Origin: Mixta calida
GTDB taxonomy: Bacteria; Pseudomonadota; Gammaproteobacteria; Enterobacterales; Enterobacteriaceae
Direction: 5' to 3'
DNA: 64,000 bases
Assembly: GCF_002953215.1 (NCBI RefSeq)
Contig: NZ_CP026378.1
Location: 248,001 to 312,000, forward strand
Shown: piece by piece, positions 44,328-54,046 of the stretch
Layout of the letters: each line of letters begins with the position of its first letter
Numbering within the stretch: the first letter of the stretch is position 1
Notes under the pieces: model-generated
Told to the model about the DNA's origin: nothing
The model's database searches: none
The model's input: only the letters and a program-made list of their open reading frames with translations
Position numbers and translations under genes: made by a program

Positions 44328-46097
44328 TTATACCTGTACCAGTGGGCCGGGGTTTTTCAGATACTGTTCTTTGATCGCCTGTGCCGCCATCAGGGTAATC
44401 GCGCCGATGGTATCGGTCGGGTTGGCCTGGAAGTTTTGCGGGAAGGCGTTGCCGCCCGGCACGAATACGTTATGCACATCCCAGCTTTGCAGGTAGCGGT
44501 TGAGCGCCGAGGTTTTCGGGTTGTCGCCCATTACCGCGCCGCCCACGTTATGTGTGGAGACATACTTGGTCAGATCAAATTGCGCATCCATCGGCAGAAA
44601 GCTCATGCTCATGCTGTCCGGGTTGAGTTCCTTCGCGATATCGCCCACGATGCCCTTCAGGTACTGCTGAAGCTTAAGCTCGTTCTGTTTCCAGTTGAAG
44701 GTCATGCGCAGCAGCGGCTGGCCGTGCTCATTGGTGTAGTTCGGATCGAGATCCAGATAGATGTCGCGGTAGGACATGCAGGTAGTGGTGATGCTGATCT
44801 TCATGGAATGGCCGTACCACTCCTCCAGACCCTCTTTCCAGCCCATGCCCCATGACGGCGTGCCCTTCGGCAGCGAGGTGCCGATCGGCGTGCCGGTCGC
44901 CTGCGAACTGTGGATCTTCGCGCCGCCGATAAAGCCCAGGCCCGGACCGTCGAAGTTGCCCGGAGAGATGTCGTTGAACATCTGTCCGGTCGGGCCGGAG
45001 GTGGCGAACGGATTGAAGTTTTTATCTTTAAAGAAAAGCGTCGCGCCGCCGTTGCTCAGGAAAGCGTAGTTGCGCCCAACCACGCCCTCTTCGGTAATCG
45101 GGTTGTAGGGCTTGCCAATGCCGGAAAGCAGCATCAGATGGACGTTGTAGAGCTGGAAGCTGCTCAGCACCACGATCTTCGCCGGCTGGAAGCATTCGTT
45201 ACCCTGTTCGTCGATGTAGATCACGCCTTTCGCCGTTTTCTTATCGTCGTGCAGCACTACCTTCAGGACGTTGGCGTTCACTTCATAAGAGAAGTTGTCC
45301 ATGCGCTTCAGCGCATCCATCACCGCCGTCTGCGGCGAGGCTTTGGAGTAGTTCAGGCAGGGATATTTACTGCAATAGCCGCAGTAGTTACAGGGCGCGA
45401 TCTGGTTGCCGTAAGGGTTAGTCCAGGCGCGCGACACCGCCGCAGACGGGTTAGGGAACGGATGGTAGCCCAGCTTTTTGGCCGCTTCGGCGAACATCGC
45501 GTTATTCAGCGTATCTTCCAGCGCTGGCAGCGGATAAGGGTTGGAGCGCGGACCTTCAAACGGATCGCCGCCTTCCAGAATTTTGCCGCGTAGGTTGCCG
45601 GTGTTGCCGGACTGGCCGCAGATGCGTTCAAACTTATCGAAATAAGGCTCGATTTCATCCCAGGTGAACGGGAAGTCCATGATGCGCATCTCTTCCGCGA
45701 GGATGCCCGGCTTATAGGCCTGGTCCGCATAGGTTTTGAGCTTTAAATCGGTTGGCGTTGGGCGGATCAGCACGCCCGTCCAGTGCAGGCCTGAACCGCC
45801 CACGCCGCCGCCCGGCACAAATGCGCCCCATTTGCGGGTCGGCAGCGCCGTCTGGTCCATGTTATAGCGCACGGTGACCGCCGATTCCGCAGGTGTGGTC
45901 ATCACTTTATTGCGTACCGCGTAGGCATATTCATCGGCCGGTTTCGGATAGGCGAATTCGGCGTAGTCACGCTCCGGCCCTTTTTCTAACGCCCGTACCG
46001 TTAATCCCGCCATCGCCAGCTCGATGCTCATCAGCGAGCCAGCCCAACCCAGGCCGACCACGACGACGTCGACTTCTTTCTTATTTAGCTGTGCCAT
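44328..46097 (-). CDS. GMC-family flavoprotein subunit, gluconate 2-dehydrogenase type
   Basis: The 589-residue protein has an N-terminal FAD motif (VVVGLGWAGSLMSIELAMAG) and WGAFVPGGGVGGSGLHWTGV. A cysteine-rich segment, APCNYCGYCSKYPCLN, is typical of the three-subunit gluconate and 2-ketogluconate dehydrogenases and is thought to hold an iron-sulfur cluster. The C-terminal active site includes STHNVGGAVMGDNP and FPQNFQANPTDTIGA. It oxidises the sugar acid in the periplasm; export depends on the Tat signal of the small subunit. The downstream neighbour supplies the electron-accepting cytochrome. Confidence 0.93.
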   Translation of the reverse strand: MAQLNKKEVDVVVVGLGWAGSLMSIELAMAGLTVRALEKGPERDYAEFAYPKPADEYAYAVRNKVMTTPAESAVTVRYNMDQTALPTRKWGAFVPGGGVGGSGLHWTGVLIRPTPTDLKLKTYADQAYKPGILAEEMRIMDFPFTWDEIEPYFDKFERICGQSGNTGNLRGKILEGGDPFEGPRSNPYPLPALEDTLNNAMFAEAAKKLGYHPFPNPSAAVSRAWTNPYGNQIAPCNYCGYCSKYPCLNYSKASPQTAVMDALKRMDNFSYEVNANVLKVVLHDDKKTAKGVIYIDEQGNECFQPAKIVVLSSFQLYNVHLMLLSGIGKPYNPITEEGVVGRNYAFLSNGGATLFFKDKNFNPFATSGPTGQMFNDISPGNFDGPGLGFIGGAKIHSSQATGTPIGTSLPKGTPSWGMGWKEGLEEWYGHSMKISITTTCMSYRDIYLDLDPNYTNEHGQPLLRMTFNWKQNELKLQQYLKGIVGDIAKELNPDSMSMSFLPMDAQFDLTKYVSTHNVGGAVMGDNPKTSALNRYLQSWDVHNVFVPGGNAFPQNFQANPTDTIGAITLMAAQAIKEQYLKNPGPLVQV

Positions 46098-46143
46098 TCT
46101 TTACCTTGTAAATATTGCAAAAACACGCATTGCTTCGCGCCCG

Positions 46144-46868
46144 TCAGGCGCGCTCGCCTTTGATACTCACCGGCCCTAACGGATAAGGCACGTTGTGCTG
46201 TTTCACCCACTCCAGGAAGCTGGCGCGCGCGCCAGGAAAGCCGATGGCGATCCAGGCTTTCATGCCCTTGTTGCCGCCGTACATCGGATCGGAGAGGTAG
46301 CCATGTTTGGTATCGGAAATCAGCTGGCTGAAAAAGTGCGACGGCTTCATGTTCGCTTCGCCAAGCGCGGCGAAATCGATGCCATCTTTTTGCAGATGCG
46401 TCAGCACCTGATCTTTTTCCTGCGGCGTCAGCTGATGGAAAGGCTTCTGATAAGCGTTAATGCTCCATTTATTAATCAAGGGAATCGCGATTTTATAGAG
46501 CTGTTGCGGACGGTAGGGGATTTGATACCCCATCGTGGCAGGCGCATGGGCGTTAAACGGCCCCTGCATATAGATTTCTTCGCCCATATCGCCGTGGAGC
46601 TGCTGGTCGATAAAAACCGGCACGTTGGTCTCCAGCGCGCCGGGGCTTTACCTTTGCCGCCAGCGGGGATCAGGCGGTCGGTTGCGGCCAGAATAAACTG
46701 CCATTCTTCAGCGTTAAAGAAAATGGGCTGGTAGTCGTTGAGTTCTGGAGCGGCCATTTCAGCGGCCTGTGCTGCGGTAAGTCCTTTAAAAATCATATCG
46801 CTTAACGGCAAAGCGACAAGAGCGCCGAGTAAGAACTTGCGGCGGGATGTTTCTTTATTAAACAACAT
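46144..46868 (-). pseudogene. small (gamma) subunit of gluconate 2-dehydrogenase, one-base frameshift
   Basis: The first frame (from 46868) gives TSRRKFLLGALVALPLSDMI, a Tat signal, then NAEEWQFILAATDRLIPAGG and breaks at KGKAP. The second frame continues VPVFIDQQLHGDMGEEIYMQ to the end (KGERA). Restoring one G in AAAGCCCC near 46645 joins them as a full 241-residue subunit. Because the Tat signal of this subunit normally carries the flavoprotein across the membrane, a real mutation would silence the whole enzyme. A sequencing error in the G/C run is the alternative; the rest of the operon is intact. Confidence 0.85.
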
Positions 46869-47077
46869 AGCCCTGGATGTCTCACATAATGTTAATAAAA
46901 ATAGATCTAGTATTTCTGGTTGTTCCGTTTATGTTTATTTATTAACGAGATATACACATTTATAAATTACCTAATATTAACGTATGTAACAAAATGATTA
47001 TAAAAACAGGAAAACGTTGCGAATGAGAGGCCTAGCGTGCAAACGCGACTCAGGTAAGTATTGGACCTGAAAAGAGA

Positions 47078-47109
47078 AAAGGCCAAACGCCCAGGGGCGT
47101 TTGGCCTTT
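47078..47109. terminator. strong terminator downstream of gor
   Basis: AAAGGCCAAACGCCC and GGGCGTTTGGCCTTT form a 15-base-pair perfect stem whose U-rich sides allow use in both directions. Confidence 0.9.
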
Positions 47110-47143
47110 AACAGCTTGCTTTGAAAATTGAAAATGTCAAAAA

Positions 47144-48496
47144 TCAACGCATAGTGACAAATTCTTCCGCTGCCGTCGGGTGAATAGCGACGGTGTTGTC
47201 GAAATCTTTTTTGGTCGCGCCCATTTTCAGCGCCACCGCGAAGCCCTGCAAGATTTCATCCATGCCGAAGCCGATGCCGTGGATGCCGACGATCTTCTCT
47301 TCTTTACCGACGCACACCAGCTTCATGCGGCACGGCTGGCGGTGCTGCGTGACCGCGGTGTACATTGCGGTAAAAGCAGATTTATAGACTTTCACCTCGT
47401 CGTCGCCGTAGTGAGCGCGCGCTTCCGGTTCGGTCATGCCGACGGTGCCGATTGGCGGGTGGCTGAACACCACGGTCGGAATATTGCTGTAGTCCAGATG
47501 CTCGTTCGGCTTGCCGTTGAACAGGCGCTCGGAGAGGCGGCGGCCCGCAGCGACCGCGACCGGCGTCAGCTCTACCGCGCCGGTGTTGTCGCCGACGGCA
47601 TAGATGCCCGGCACGCTGGTATTCTGGAACTGATCCACCTGAATGTAGCCTTTTTCATTCAGCGCCACGCCGGTTACCGCCAGGTTAAGGTTATCGGTCG
47701 CCGGTTCGCGGCCAATCGCCCAGATCAGGCAGTCGACGGTCTGTTCTTCGCCGTTTTCCAGCTGTAACGTCAGGCTGCCGTCCTGATTTTTCACCACCGC
47801 TTTCGGCACGGAATAAGTGTGCAGCGTCGGGCCTTCAGCGTTCATCACTTCCACCAGCGTTTCGCTGAGCAGCGGATCGAACTGACGCAGCGGGCCTTCT
47901 TTACGCACAAACAGATGGGTTTCGGAACCCAACGCGTTCAGTACGCCGGCGATTTCCACGGCGATATAGCCAGCGCCGACAATCGCGGTGCGCTTCGGCA
48001 TGGCATCCAGCTCAAAGAAGCCGTCAGAGTCGAGGCCATATTCCGCGCCAGGGATCGCCGGATGCACCGGACGGCCGCCGGTGGCGATCAGAATATGATC
48101 GGCGGTGATCTTCTCGCCGTTCACTTCGACGGTGTGGGCGTCGACAAAGCGAGCGAAGCCTTTAATCACGTCGACGTTGTTTTTGCCCAGCACGGTTTCA
48201 TAAGAGGTGTGGATGCGATCGATATAGGCGCTGCGGTTTTTCACCAGCGTCTGCCAGTTGAACTGGTTCACGGTGGTATCGAAGCCGTAGTCAGGGCCGT
48301 AGTTATGGATCGCTTCCGCGATCTGCGCCGCATGCCACATAACTTTTTTCGGAACGCAGCCGACGTTAACGCAGGTGCCGCCCAGCTCTTTCGCTTCGAT
48401 CAGGGCGCATTTCTGGCCATACATCGCCGCACGGTTAATGGAGGCGATACCGCCGCTGCCGCCGCCGATGGCGAGGTAATCATAATGTCGGGTCAT
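47144..48496 (-). CDS. gor: glutathione reductase
   Basis: The 450-residue flavoenzyme, identical in length to E. coli Gor, reduces oxidised glutathione with NADPH. It shows the FAD motif [19 protein letters not shown], the redox-active disulfide in [17 protein letters not shown], the NADPH site [16 protein letters not shown] and the C-terminal catalytic [12 protein letters not shown]. The ATG at 48496 follows CTGGAGC. In E. coli gor is directly next to rlmJ; here 5.5 kb of other genes separate them. Confidence 0.97.
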   Translation of the reverse strand: MTRHYDYLAIGGGSGGIASINRAAMYGQKCALIEAKELGGTCVNVGCVPKKVMWHAAQIAEAIHNYGPDYGFDTTVNQFNWQTLVKNRSAYIDRIHTSYETVLGKNNVDVIKGFARFVDAHTVEVNGEKITADHILIATGGRPVHPAIPGAEYGLDSDGFFELDAMPKRTAIVGAGYIAVEIAGVLNALGSETHLFVRKEGPLRQFDPLLSETLVEVMNAEGPTLHTYSVPKAVVKNQDGSLTLQLENGEEQTVDCLIWAIGREPATDNLNLAVTGVALNEKGYIQVDQFQNTSVPGIYAVGDNTGAVELTPVAVAAGRRLSERLFNGKPNEHLDYSNIPTVVFSHPPIGTVGMTEPEARAHYGDDEVKVYKSAFTAMYTAVTQHRQPCRMKLVCVGKEEKIVGIHGIGFGMDEILQGFAVALKMGATKKDFDNTVAIHPTAAEEFVTMR

Positions 48497-48639
48497 TGAG
48501 CGAGCTCCAGAAAGTAAGAAAAGAAAACTGGCGTAAGTGTACCGCCACTCGCTGATTTCCCGCAAAGTTTGCGCCTATGATTGCAACAGGAGCCGACTTT
48601 TTCGTCGCTTCGGTCAGGGCAGACGCGGCGTAATCGCGG

Positions 48640-49863
<1,224 letters not shown>

Positions 49864-50027
49864 ACTTTCTCCTCTGTACGGCGGCGTGCCGTTGCTCGCC
49901 GCGTTGCGCCAGGGCGTCTGTTTTTAGCGCCGCGACGACAGGGTATGGCTAAAAGCGTGACATAAACGGGCTTTCCTGCCCACCGCATCTTTCCGCTGAA
50001 GCAGTACCGACATCAGATAAAAGAGTG

Positions 50028-50372
50028 GCTGACGGCGGTGAACTGCGCCACGATAACGCGCATGGCGTCGCTGGCCGACAATGGGCGCATCGCGCAGACA
50101 GGCGTCAGCGAGCGATCGCGCGCCTGCGGCAAATCTGGCGCGGATACGATCCGATGCCGCTGCCTCCAGAGGATCGCGATCTTTTCGATCGCGATTCGCT
50201 GGAGGCGGTATTGACGATCTGTCGGCGATCCGCCAGCCTGTCGGAAGCCGGACGCAAGCTTTTCGCCGTGTCGCGCCAGCAGAAGAAACAGTCGAATGAC
50301 GCCGACCGACTGCGTAAATACCTCGCCCGTTTCGATCTGAGCTGGGAAGCCATTCAACAACAACCAGAGTAA
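50028..50372 (+). pseudogene. rtcR: rtcR remnant (3' end only, frameshifted)
   Basis: Two frames match the C-terminus of RtcR, the sigma-54-dependent activator of rtcBA. The first reads ATITRMASLADNGRIAQTGV. After a shift near 50100 the second reads IARLRQIWRGYDPM, DLFDRDSLEAVLTICRRSAS, AGRKLFAVSRQQKKQSNDAD and RLRKYLARFDL to a proper end. The CARF-like sensor and nearly all of the AAA+ domain are missing. The position, divergent from rtcB, is that of rtcR in E. coli. The remnant ends four bases before rbn. Confidence 0.85.
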
Positions 50373-50376
50373 GCCT

Positions 50377-51288
50377 ATGCAACTGACTTTTCTTGGCACC
50401 TGTGCTGGCACGCCCAGCTTACAGCGTAATGTGACTTCTATCGCCCTGACGCTTTCTCATCGCGGCGACTGCTGGCTGTTTGACTGCGGCGAGGCCACGC
50501 AACACCAGTTTATGCGCAGCGCCCTGAAACCGGGCAAACTGCAAAAAATCTTTATCACGCACCTGCACGGCGATCATATTTTCGGCCTGCCGGGACTGCT
50601 GACCAGCCGCTCGATGGGCGGCATCCCTGAGCCGCTGACGATTTACGGGCCGCCAGGGCTGCGCCAGTTTGTCGAAACCGCGCTGAGCCTGAGCGGGTCG
50701 TTTGTCACCTATCCGTTGGAGATCGTTGAAATCGCGGCGGGCGAACTGTTCGACGACGGCGCGATCAAGGTCACGGCCTTTTCGCTGAATCACGTCTTGC
50801 CCTGCTTCGGCTTTCGCATCGAACAGCATGACAAGCCGGGTTTTCTCGACGCGGAAAAACTCAGGGCGGACAACGTGCCGCGCGGCCCCTGGTTCCAACA
50901 GCTGAAACAGGGCCAGAGCGTCACGCTGGAGGATGGCCGCGTTATTCATGGCCGTGACTATCTTGGCCCCTCGACGCCGGGTAAAAAGCTGGCGATATTC
51001 GGCGACACCGCGCCGACCGAGAACGCGCTGGCACTGGCGGCGGAGGTAGACGTGATGGTGCATGAAACCACGCTGGAGGCGGCAATGGAGGAGAAAGCCA
51101 ACGGACGCGGCCATTCCACTACCGTACAGGCGGCGACCGCCGCCAGAGACGCGCGCGCCAAACGGCTTATCGCCACTCATTTCAGCTCACGCTATCGCTC
51201 TGAGGATATGCCGCGCCTGCTGGCGGAGTGCCAGGCGATTTTCCCTAACACCGAACTGGCGCGCGATTTTGCCGTCTTCGAGGTATAA
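50377..51288 (+). CDS. rbn: ribonuclease BN / RNase Z
   Basis: The 303-residue metallo-beta-lactamase-fold nuclease trims tRNA 3' ends. The main zinc motif is HLHGDH at 62-67 following ITH; further ligands are H in [12 protein letters not shown] in AIFGDTAPT and H in IATHFSSRY near the C-terminus. [13 protein letters not shown] sequence ([12 protein letters not shown]) is a hallmark of bacterial RNase Z. It starts four bases after the rtcR remnant. Its closeness to rtcB puts two RNA-end-processing enzymes together, which may or may not be functional. Confidence 0.94.
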   Translation: MQLTFLGTCAGTPSLQRNVTSIALTLSHRGDCWLFDCGEATQHQFMRSALKPGKLQKIFITHLHGDHIFGLPGLLTSRSMGGIPEPLTIYGPPGLRQFVETALSLSGSFVTYPLEIVEIAAGELFDDGAIKVTAFSLNHVLPCFGFRIEQHDKPGFLDAEKLRADNVPRGPWFQQLKQGQSVTLEDGRVIHGRDYLGPSTPGKKLAIFGDTAPTENALALAAEVDVMVHETTLEAAMEEKANGRGHSTTVQAATAARDARAKRLIATHFSSRYRSEDMPRLLAECQAIFPNTELARDFAVFEV

Positions 51289-51604
51289 GGGAAGGGCGCT
51301 ACGGACGACGCCGAGCTGCCGAACCAGGCCGCGCAAAGTGCGTCTTGCTAGCTTAGCTTTATTGTTTGTCGTTAGATAAGGATCTTATACGTCGTTAGAG
51401 GCCCGCTGGTTATGCAAATTTATGTCTAAACATCAGCCAGGGCCTTAACTTACGACTTTTAGCCTATACCTTCACCTTTTTGATTACCAACATAAACAAA
51501 AGGTTATTAATGAGATTATTAGAGAATATTTATCCATTGGTACATTGATTGATCGCAGCTATAGGAATATAACGTGTTATTTAAATGGCTGGAATAAAAT
51601 ATAA
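51289..51604. other. intergenic region between rbn and hcp
   Basis: No gene is seen in about 315 bases. The base composition drops sharply to AT-rich from about 51370, marking the left border of the hcp/effector island. Likely promoter elements for hcp lie in the AT-rich part. Confidence 0.5.
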
Positions 51605-52057
51605 ATGGATGAACTATATTTACGTTTGCAGGGTATTACCGGGGAATCTAAAGATAATTTGCATCAAGGCTGGATTGATTTAAAAGGATATAGCTGGGGA
51701 CTGGAAAGTCATGGGGCGGAGAATAACGGAACCGTTAATTTTCATAATCTCACGGTTCACGCCTTGCTTGATAAAGCGACTCCGGCAATGATTACTTACG
51801 CATCAAAAAAGACTCTGATAAGTAAAGCGGAACTGGCAATATGTCGCGCCGGGAGTGAGCATAAAGAATTTTGCCGCATTACGATAGAAAATGTACGCAT
51901 AGCCGCTATTCGCATGGGGGATTCGGGCATTGCTTCAGAAGTAACTTACGAGCTGGAAGCCGATAAAGTGCAGTTTCAATACTGGGAGCAGACCTCAAAA
52001 GGCGGGCGCGGCGCGGAAACGCGTACAACCTGGAATATAAAAGAGCACCACGCATAA
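51605..52057 (+). CDS. hcp: Hcp-family type VI secretion tube protein (orphan)
   Basis: The 150-residue protein has the Hcp beta-barrel pattern: MDELYLRLQGITGESKDNLH, GWIDLKGYSWG, VNFHNLTVHALLDKATP, then CRITIENVRIAAIRMGDSG and SEVTYELEADKVQFQYWEQ. Hcp hexamers stack into the tube that carries effectors out of the cell, and small effectors may ride in the ring. No other T6SS structural gene is in the window, so it is an orphan copy that would need a core machine elsewhere. It converges with the putative immunity and effector genes. The ribosome binding site is weak. Confidence 0.9.
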   Translation: MDELYLRLQGITGESKDNLHQGWIDLKGYSWGLESHGAENNGTVNFHNLTVHALLDKATPAMITYASKKTLISKAELAICRAGSEHKEFCRITIENVRIAAIRMGDSGIASEVTYELEADKVQFQYWEQTSKGGRGAETRTTWNIKEHHA

Positions 52058-52088
52058 TAAGATAGCGGAAGCTTCGTGCACCCGCTAT

Positions 52089-52241
52089 TTAAAATTTCTT
52101 TTCTACAATAACCGATACGATAAATGTTAAGAGTATAAATAAGCCAATGGCCTCCATGCAAATATCTTCAGGTAAATACGTTACCGCAAACACAGCAAAG
52201 CACACAACCAGAATAGTTGCCCTTATTGCAAAGGCGAACAT
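52089..52241 (-). CDS. small two-helix membrane protein, third immunity-like copy
   Basis: From the ATG at 52241 the product is 50 residues: MFAFAIRATILVVCFAVFAV, then TYLPEDICMEAIG, a second hydrophobic stretch (LFILLTFIVSVIV) and a final EKKF. The frame is open further upstream (KKYFIVLIKFVLR) without a standard start. It aligns in both helices with the intact 62-residue protein at 52658-52846 and the broken copy at 52444-52638. It lies directly downstream of a truncated copy of the 230-residue gene, repeating the effector-then-immunity order. Confidence 0.65.
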   Translation of the reverse strand: MFAFAIRATILVVCFAVFAVTYLPEDICMEAIGLFILLTFIVSVIVEKKF

Positions 52242-52283
52242 TCTTAATACAAATTTAATTAAGACAATAAAATATTTTTTATG

Positions 52284-52436
52284 TTAATTAATCATATATT
52301 TAATTATCTTCACTATAACTTCGTCACTTAGTCTGTCTGCGCGAATCGCCCTTGCATCCATGAAAAAAGCCTTCCTTATAAAAAAGGACATTTTAAGATT
52401 ATGCGCATAAAGTGCCCGGTATGACAGATGCGCAAA
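52284..52436 (-). pseudogene. truncated second copy of the 230-residue putative effector gene (3' end)
   Basis: The frame reads AHLSYRALYAHNLKMSFFIR, KAFFMDARAIRADRLSDEVI and VKIIKYMIN before a stop. It matches the last 50 residues of the intact protein (RLLYARNLEMMFFL, SLSDEEIVKIITYMVK) at about half the positions. An upstream in-frame stop shows that only the 3' end survives. Confidence 0.8.
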
Positions 52437-52443
52437 CTACCCG

Positions 52444-52638
52444 CTATTTAAAAAATTTCTTCTCTATAAGAAACGTTGCGATAAACGTTATTACTATAAA
52501 TAGATTGCTTTCATACAAATATTGTCGGGCAAATAAGTGACCGGAAGCATAGCAAAACAGATAATAAGCACGTTAGGTATTATCACGAAAGCGAGCATTC
52601 TTAATTGAAACTTACATATTTCAATAAATATTTTCATG
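52444..52638 (-). pseudogene. small membrane protein, second immunity-like copy with frameshift
   Basis: From the ATG at 52638 the frame reads MKIFIEICKFQLRMLAFVII, then CFAMLPVTYLPDNICMKAI and stops shortly after; one base out of frame it continues LFIVITFIATFLIEKKFFK to a stop. Together these make a 62-63 residue two-helix protein homologous to the copies on either side. Confidence 0.75.
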
Positions 52639-52657
52639 GTAAAAATAAGTTAAATTA

Positions 52658-52846
52658 CTAAAGAAATTTTATTTCTATGTAAAACGTAAGGATGATTATA
52701 CCCAACGCGAAAAGATATACATATTTCATCGGTATATCATGGCTTACGGCAAAAAAAGTAAATCCGTAAATCACAGATAAAGAAATTCCTGTAACTATAA
52801 AAAACTTTATTAAATATTTAAGTAATCTTATGAGTTGCGCTGTCAT
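52658..52846 (-). CDS. small two-helix membrane protein, putative immunity protein (intact copy)
   Basis: The 62-residue protein begins MTAQLIRLLKYLIKFFIVTG and has two hydrophobic helices (about residues 13-34 and 40-58) joined by a short loop, SHDIPMK, with both ends probably cytoplasmic. It starts one base after the stop of the 230-residue gene, on the same strand, as immunity genes usually do. Two diverged copies follow. By position and topology it may protect the inner membrane against the neighbouring protein. Sip6, the immunity protein of the pore-forming effector Ssp6, is a membrane protein in a comparable position; this comparison is from memory and unproven. Confidence 0.68.
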   Translation of the reverse strand: MTAQLIRLLKYLIKFFIVTGISLSVIYGFTFFAVSHDIPMKYVYLFALGIIILTFYIEIKFL

Positions 52847-52847
52847 G

Positions 52848-53540
52848 TTATTTAACCATATAGGTGATTATTTTTACTATCTCTTCGTCGCTTAATGAAC
52901 CTGTACGAAGCGCTTGCGAATTTATAAAAAGAGGTTCTATTAGAAAAAACATCATTTCAAGGTTGCGCGCATAAAGTAATCTATAGTATTCAGGATTTAA
53001 CCTGTGTAAACGTTCTGCGCTTTCTTTTGCGGGGGCTACAAGCCCGTGAACTTTCATAAGGAAAAGTGCGGTGGTCGTGCCGTGTATGACATATCTTCTC
53101 GTTATTGCGCTTAATTTAAAACCATACGCTGCCGCTGCAACCACAGCAACCGTTAGCGCCTTACCATTTATCTGGCCTGCCGATACGCGAATGCCAGCTT
53201 TAAATAACGCATCCCTGATTCTTAATATTTGCTCTTCTTTTTTATTTTTGAATACTAGCTCAAAATATATTTCAATCATTTTATAAACAGCATTGCGGTC
53301 TGTTACTATTTGCATCAGACCGAGATAAAAGCGTTTATCATCCTCTTGTATCTGCCTACACACATCTTGATAATCTTCAAAAAAGCAAGATGTAAGAAAG
53401 GTTATCCGCTGTGCTGCTGCACGTAGATCTTTAGCGTCGTTGACCACTTCGTTTCTAATCGACGCTACGGCTTTTTCAAGTCGTAGCGCCAGCTGGCGGT
53501 CTGACTCACTCTTCAGCGCTGATATATCCGTGTAACTCAT
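52848..53540 (-). CDS. 230-residue protein, putative T6SS pore-forming-type effector
   Basis: The first 120 residues are helical and charged (QLALRLEKAVASIRNEVVND, TSCFFEDYQDVCRQIQEDDK, YKMIEIYFELVFKNKKEEQI). Next come two hydrophobic stretches, ALTVAVVAAAAYGFKL at 128-143 and a second near 152-170 (IHGTTTALFLMKVHGLV), then a helical C-terminus ending EEIVKIITYMVK. A soluble protein with a buried hydrophobic hairpin followed by a small membrane protein gene and an hcp gene fits a membrane-targeting T6SS effector such as Ssp6 (about the same length). The gene is AT-rich relative to the chromosome. AAGGA lies about ten bases before the ATG. Function is inferred from context. Confidence 0.65.
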   Translation of the reverse strand: MSYTDISALKSESDRQLALRLEKAVASIRNEVVNDAKDLRAAAQRITFLTSCFFEDYQDVCRQIQEDDKRFYLGLMQIVTDRNAVYKMIEIYFELVFKNKKEEQILRIRDALFKAGIRVSAGQINGKALTVAVVAAAAYGFKLSAITRRYVIHGTTTALFLMKVHGLVAPAKESAERLHRLNPEYYRLLYARNLEMMFFLIEPLFINSQALRTGSLSDEEIVKIITYMVK

Positions 53541-54046
53541 AGTAGCAACGTCCTTGTTAAAAGCTAATACTTAATTATACATTCATATGTGCTTCCCTGA
53601 TTAAACAGAAGGAATATGTTAGTTGACACGTAGGGCTATAAATTTTGCCGGTGGATAAACATTCTCCCCATGCTGAATAAATTTGCGATATTCGCCGCGC
53701 GTCATCGCGTCATCGCGTCATCGCGTCATCGCGTCAGTGGCACCGGCAATTCCTTCCTGCCCTACCGGCGACGGCATGTAGTACCAGCGCGTCGCCACTG
53801 CATACCGTCTCGAAGATCGAGGCAGACATAAAGCAGTACGCATATTCTCGTGAGCCGCTGGAGTGAAGGCGTATATGCGCCTTTCGCTGGTGGGATTCGG
53901 CATTTGACCGGCGCGGAAGATCCAACAATCCGGAGATTTCAGAAAGTTGGCCTTCCGAATGAAGTCACGGCAGGCGTTCCACATCATCGCGCCGATGTAC
54001 TTAGCGTGTTCTATGCGACACTCAGGCGTTGAAGAAAAACCGTCCC
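53541..54046. other. region between the effector-like gene and rlmJ
   Basis: About 500 bases. The first 100 are AT-rich and probably contain the promoter of the effector-like gene. At 53701-53732 there are four perfect tandem copies of GTCATCGC. From 53740 to 54030 the DNA returns to high GC and contains overlapping short frames on both strands, none convincing. Confidence 0.45.
53701..53736. repeat. octanucleotide tandem repeat
   Basis: GTCATCGC occurs four times in direct succession followed by GTCA. It marks the border between AT-rich island DNA and GC-rich chromosome. Confidence 0.9.

Noticed and set aside
53701..53736. Possible CRISPR-like array
   Set aside because: The repeats are eight bases long and directly adjacent with no spacers, and no cas gene is in the window.
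53718..54032. Overlapping short frames on both strands before rlmJ
   Set aside because: At least three overlapping frames look equally plausible. None has a ribosome binding site or recognisable motif, so no gene is called.
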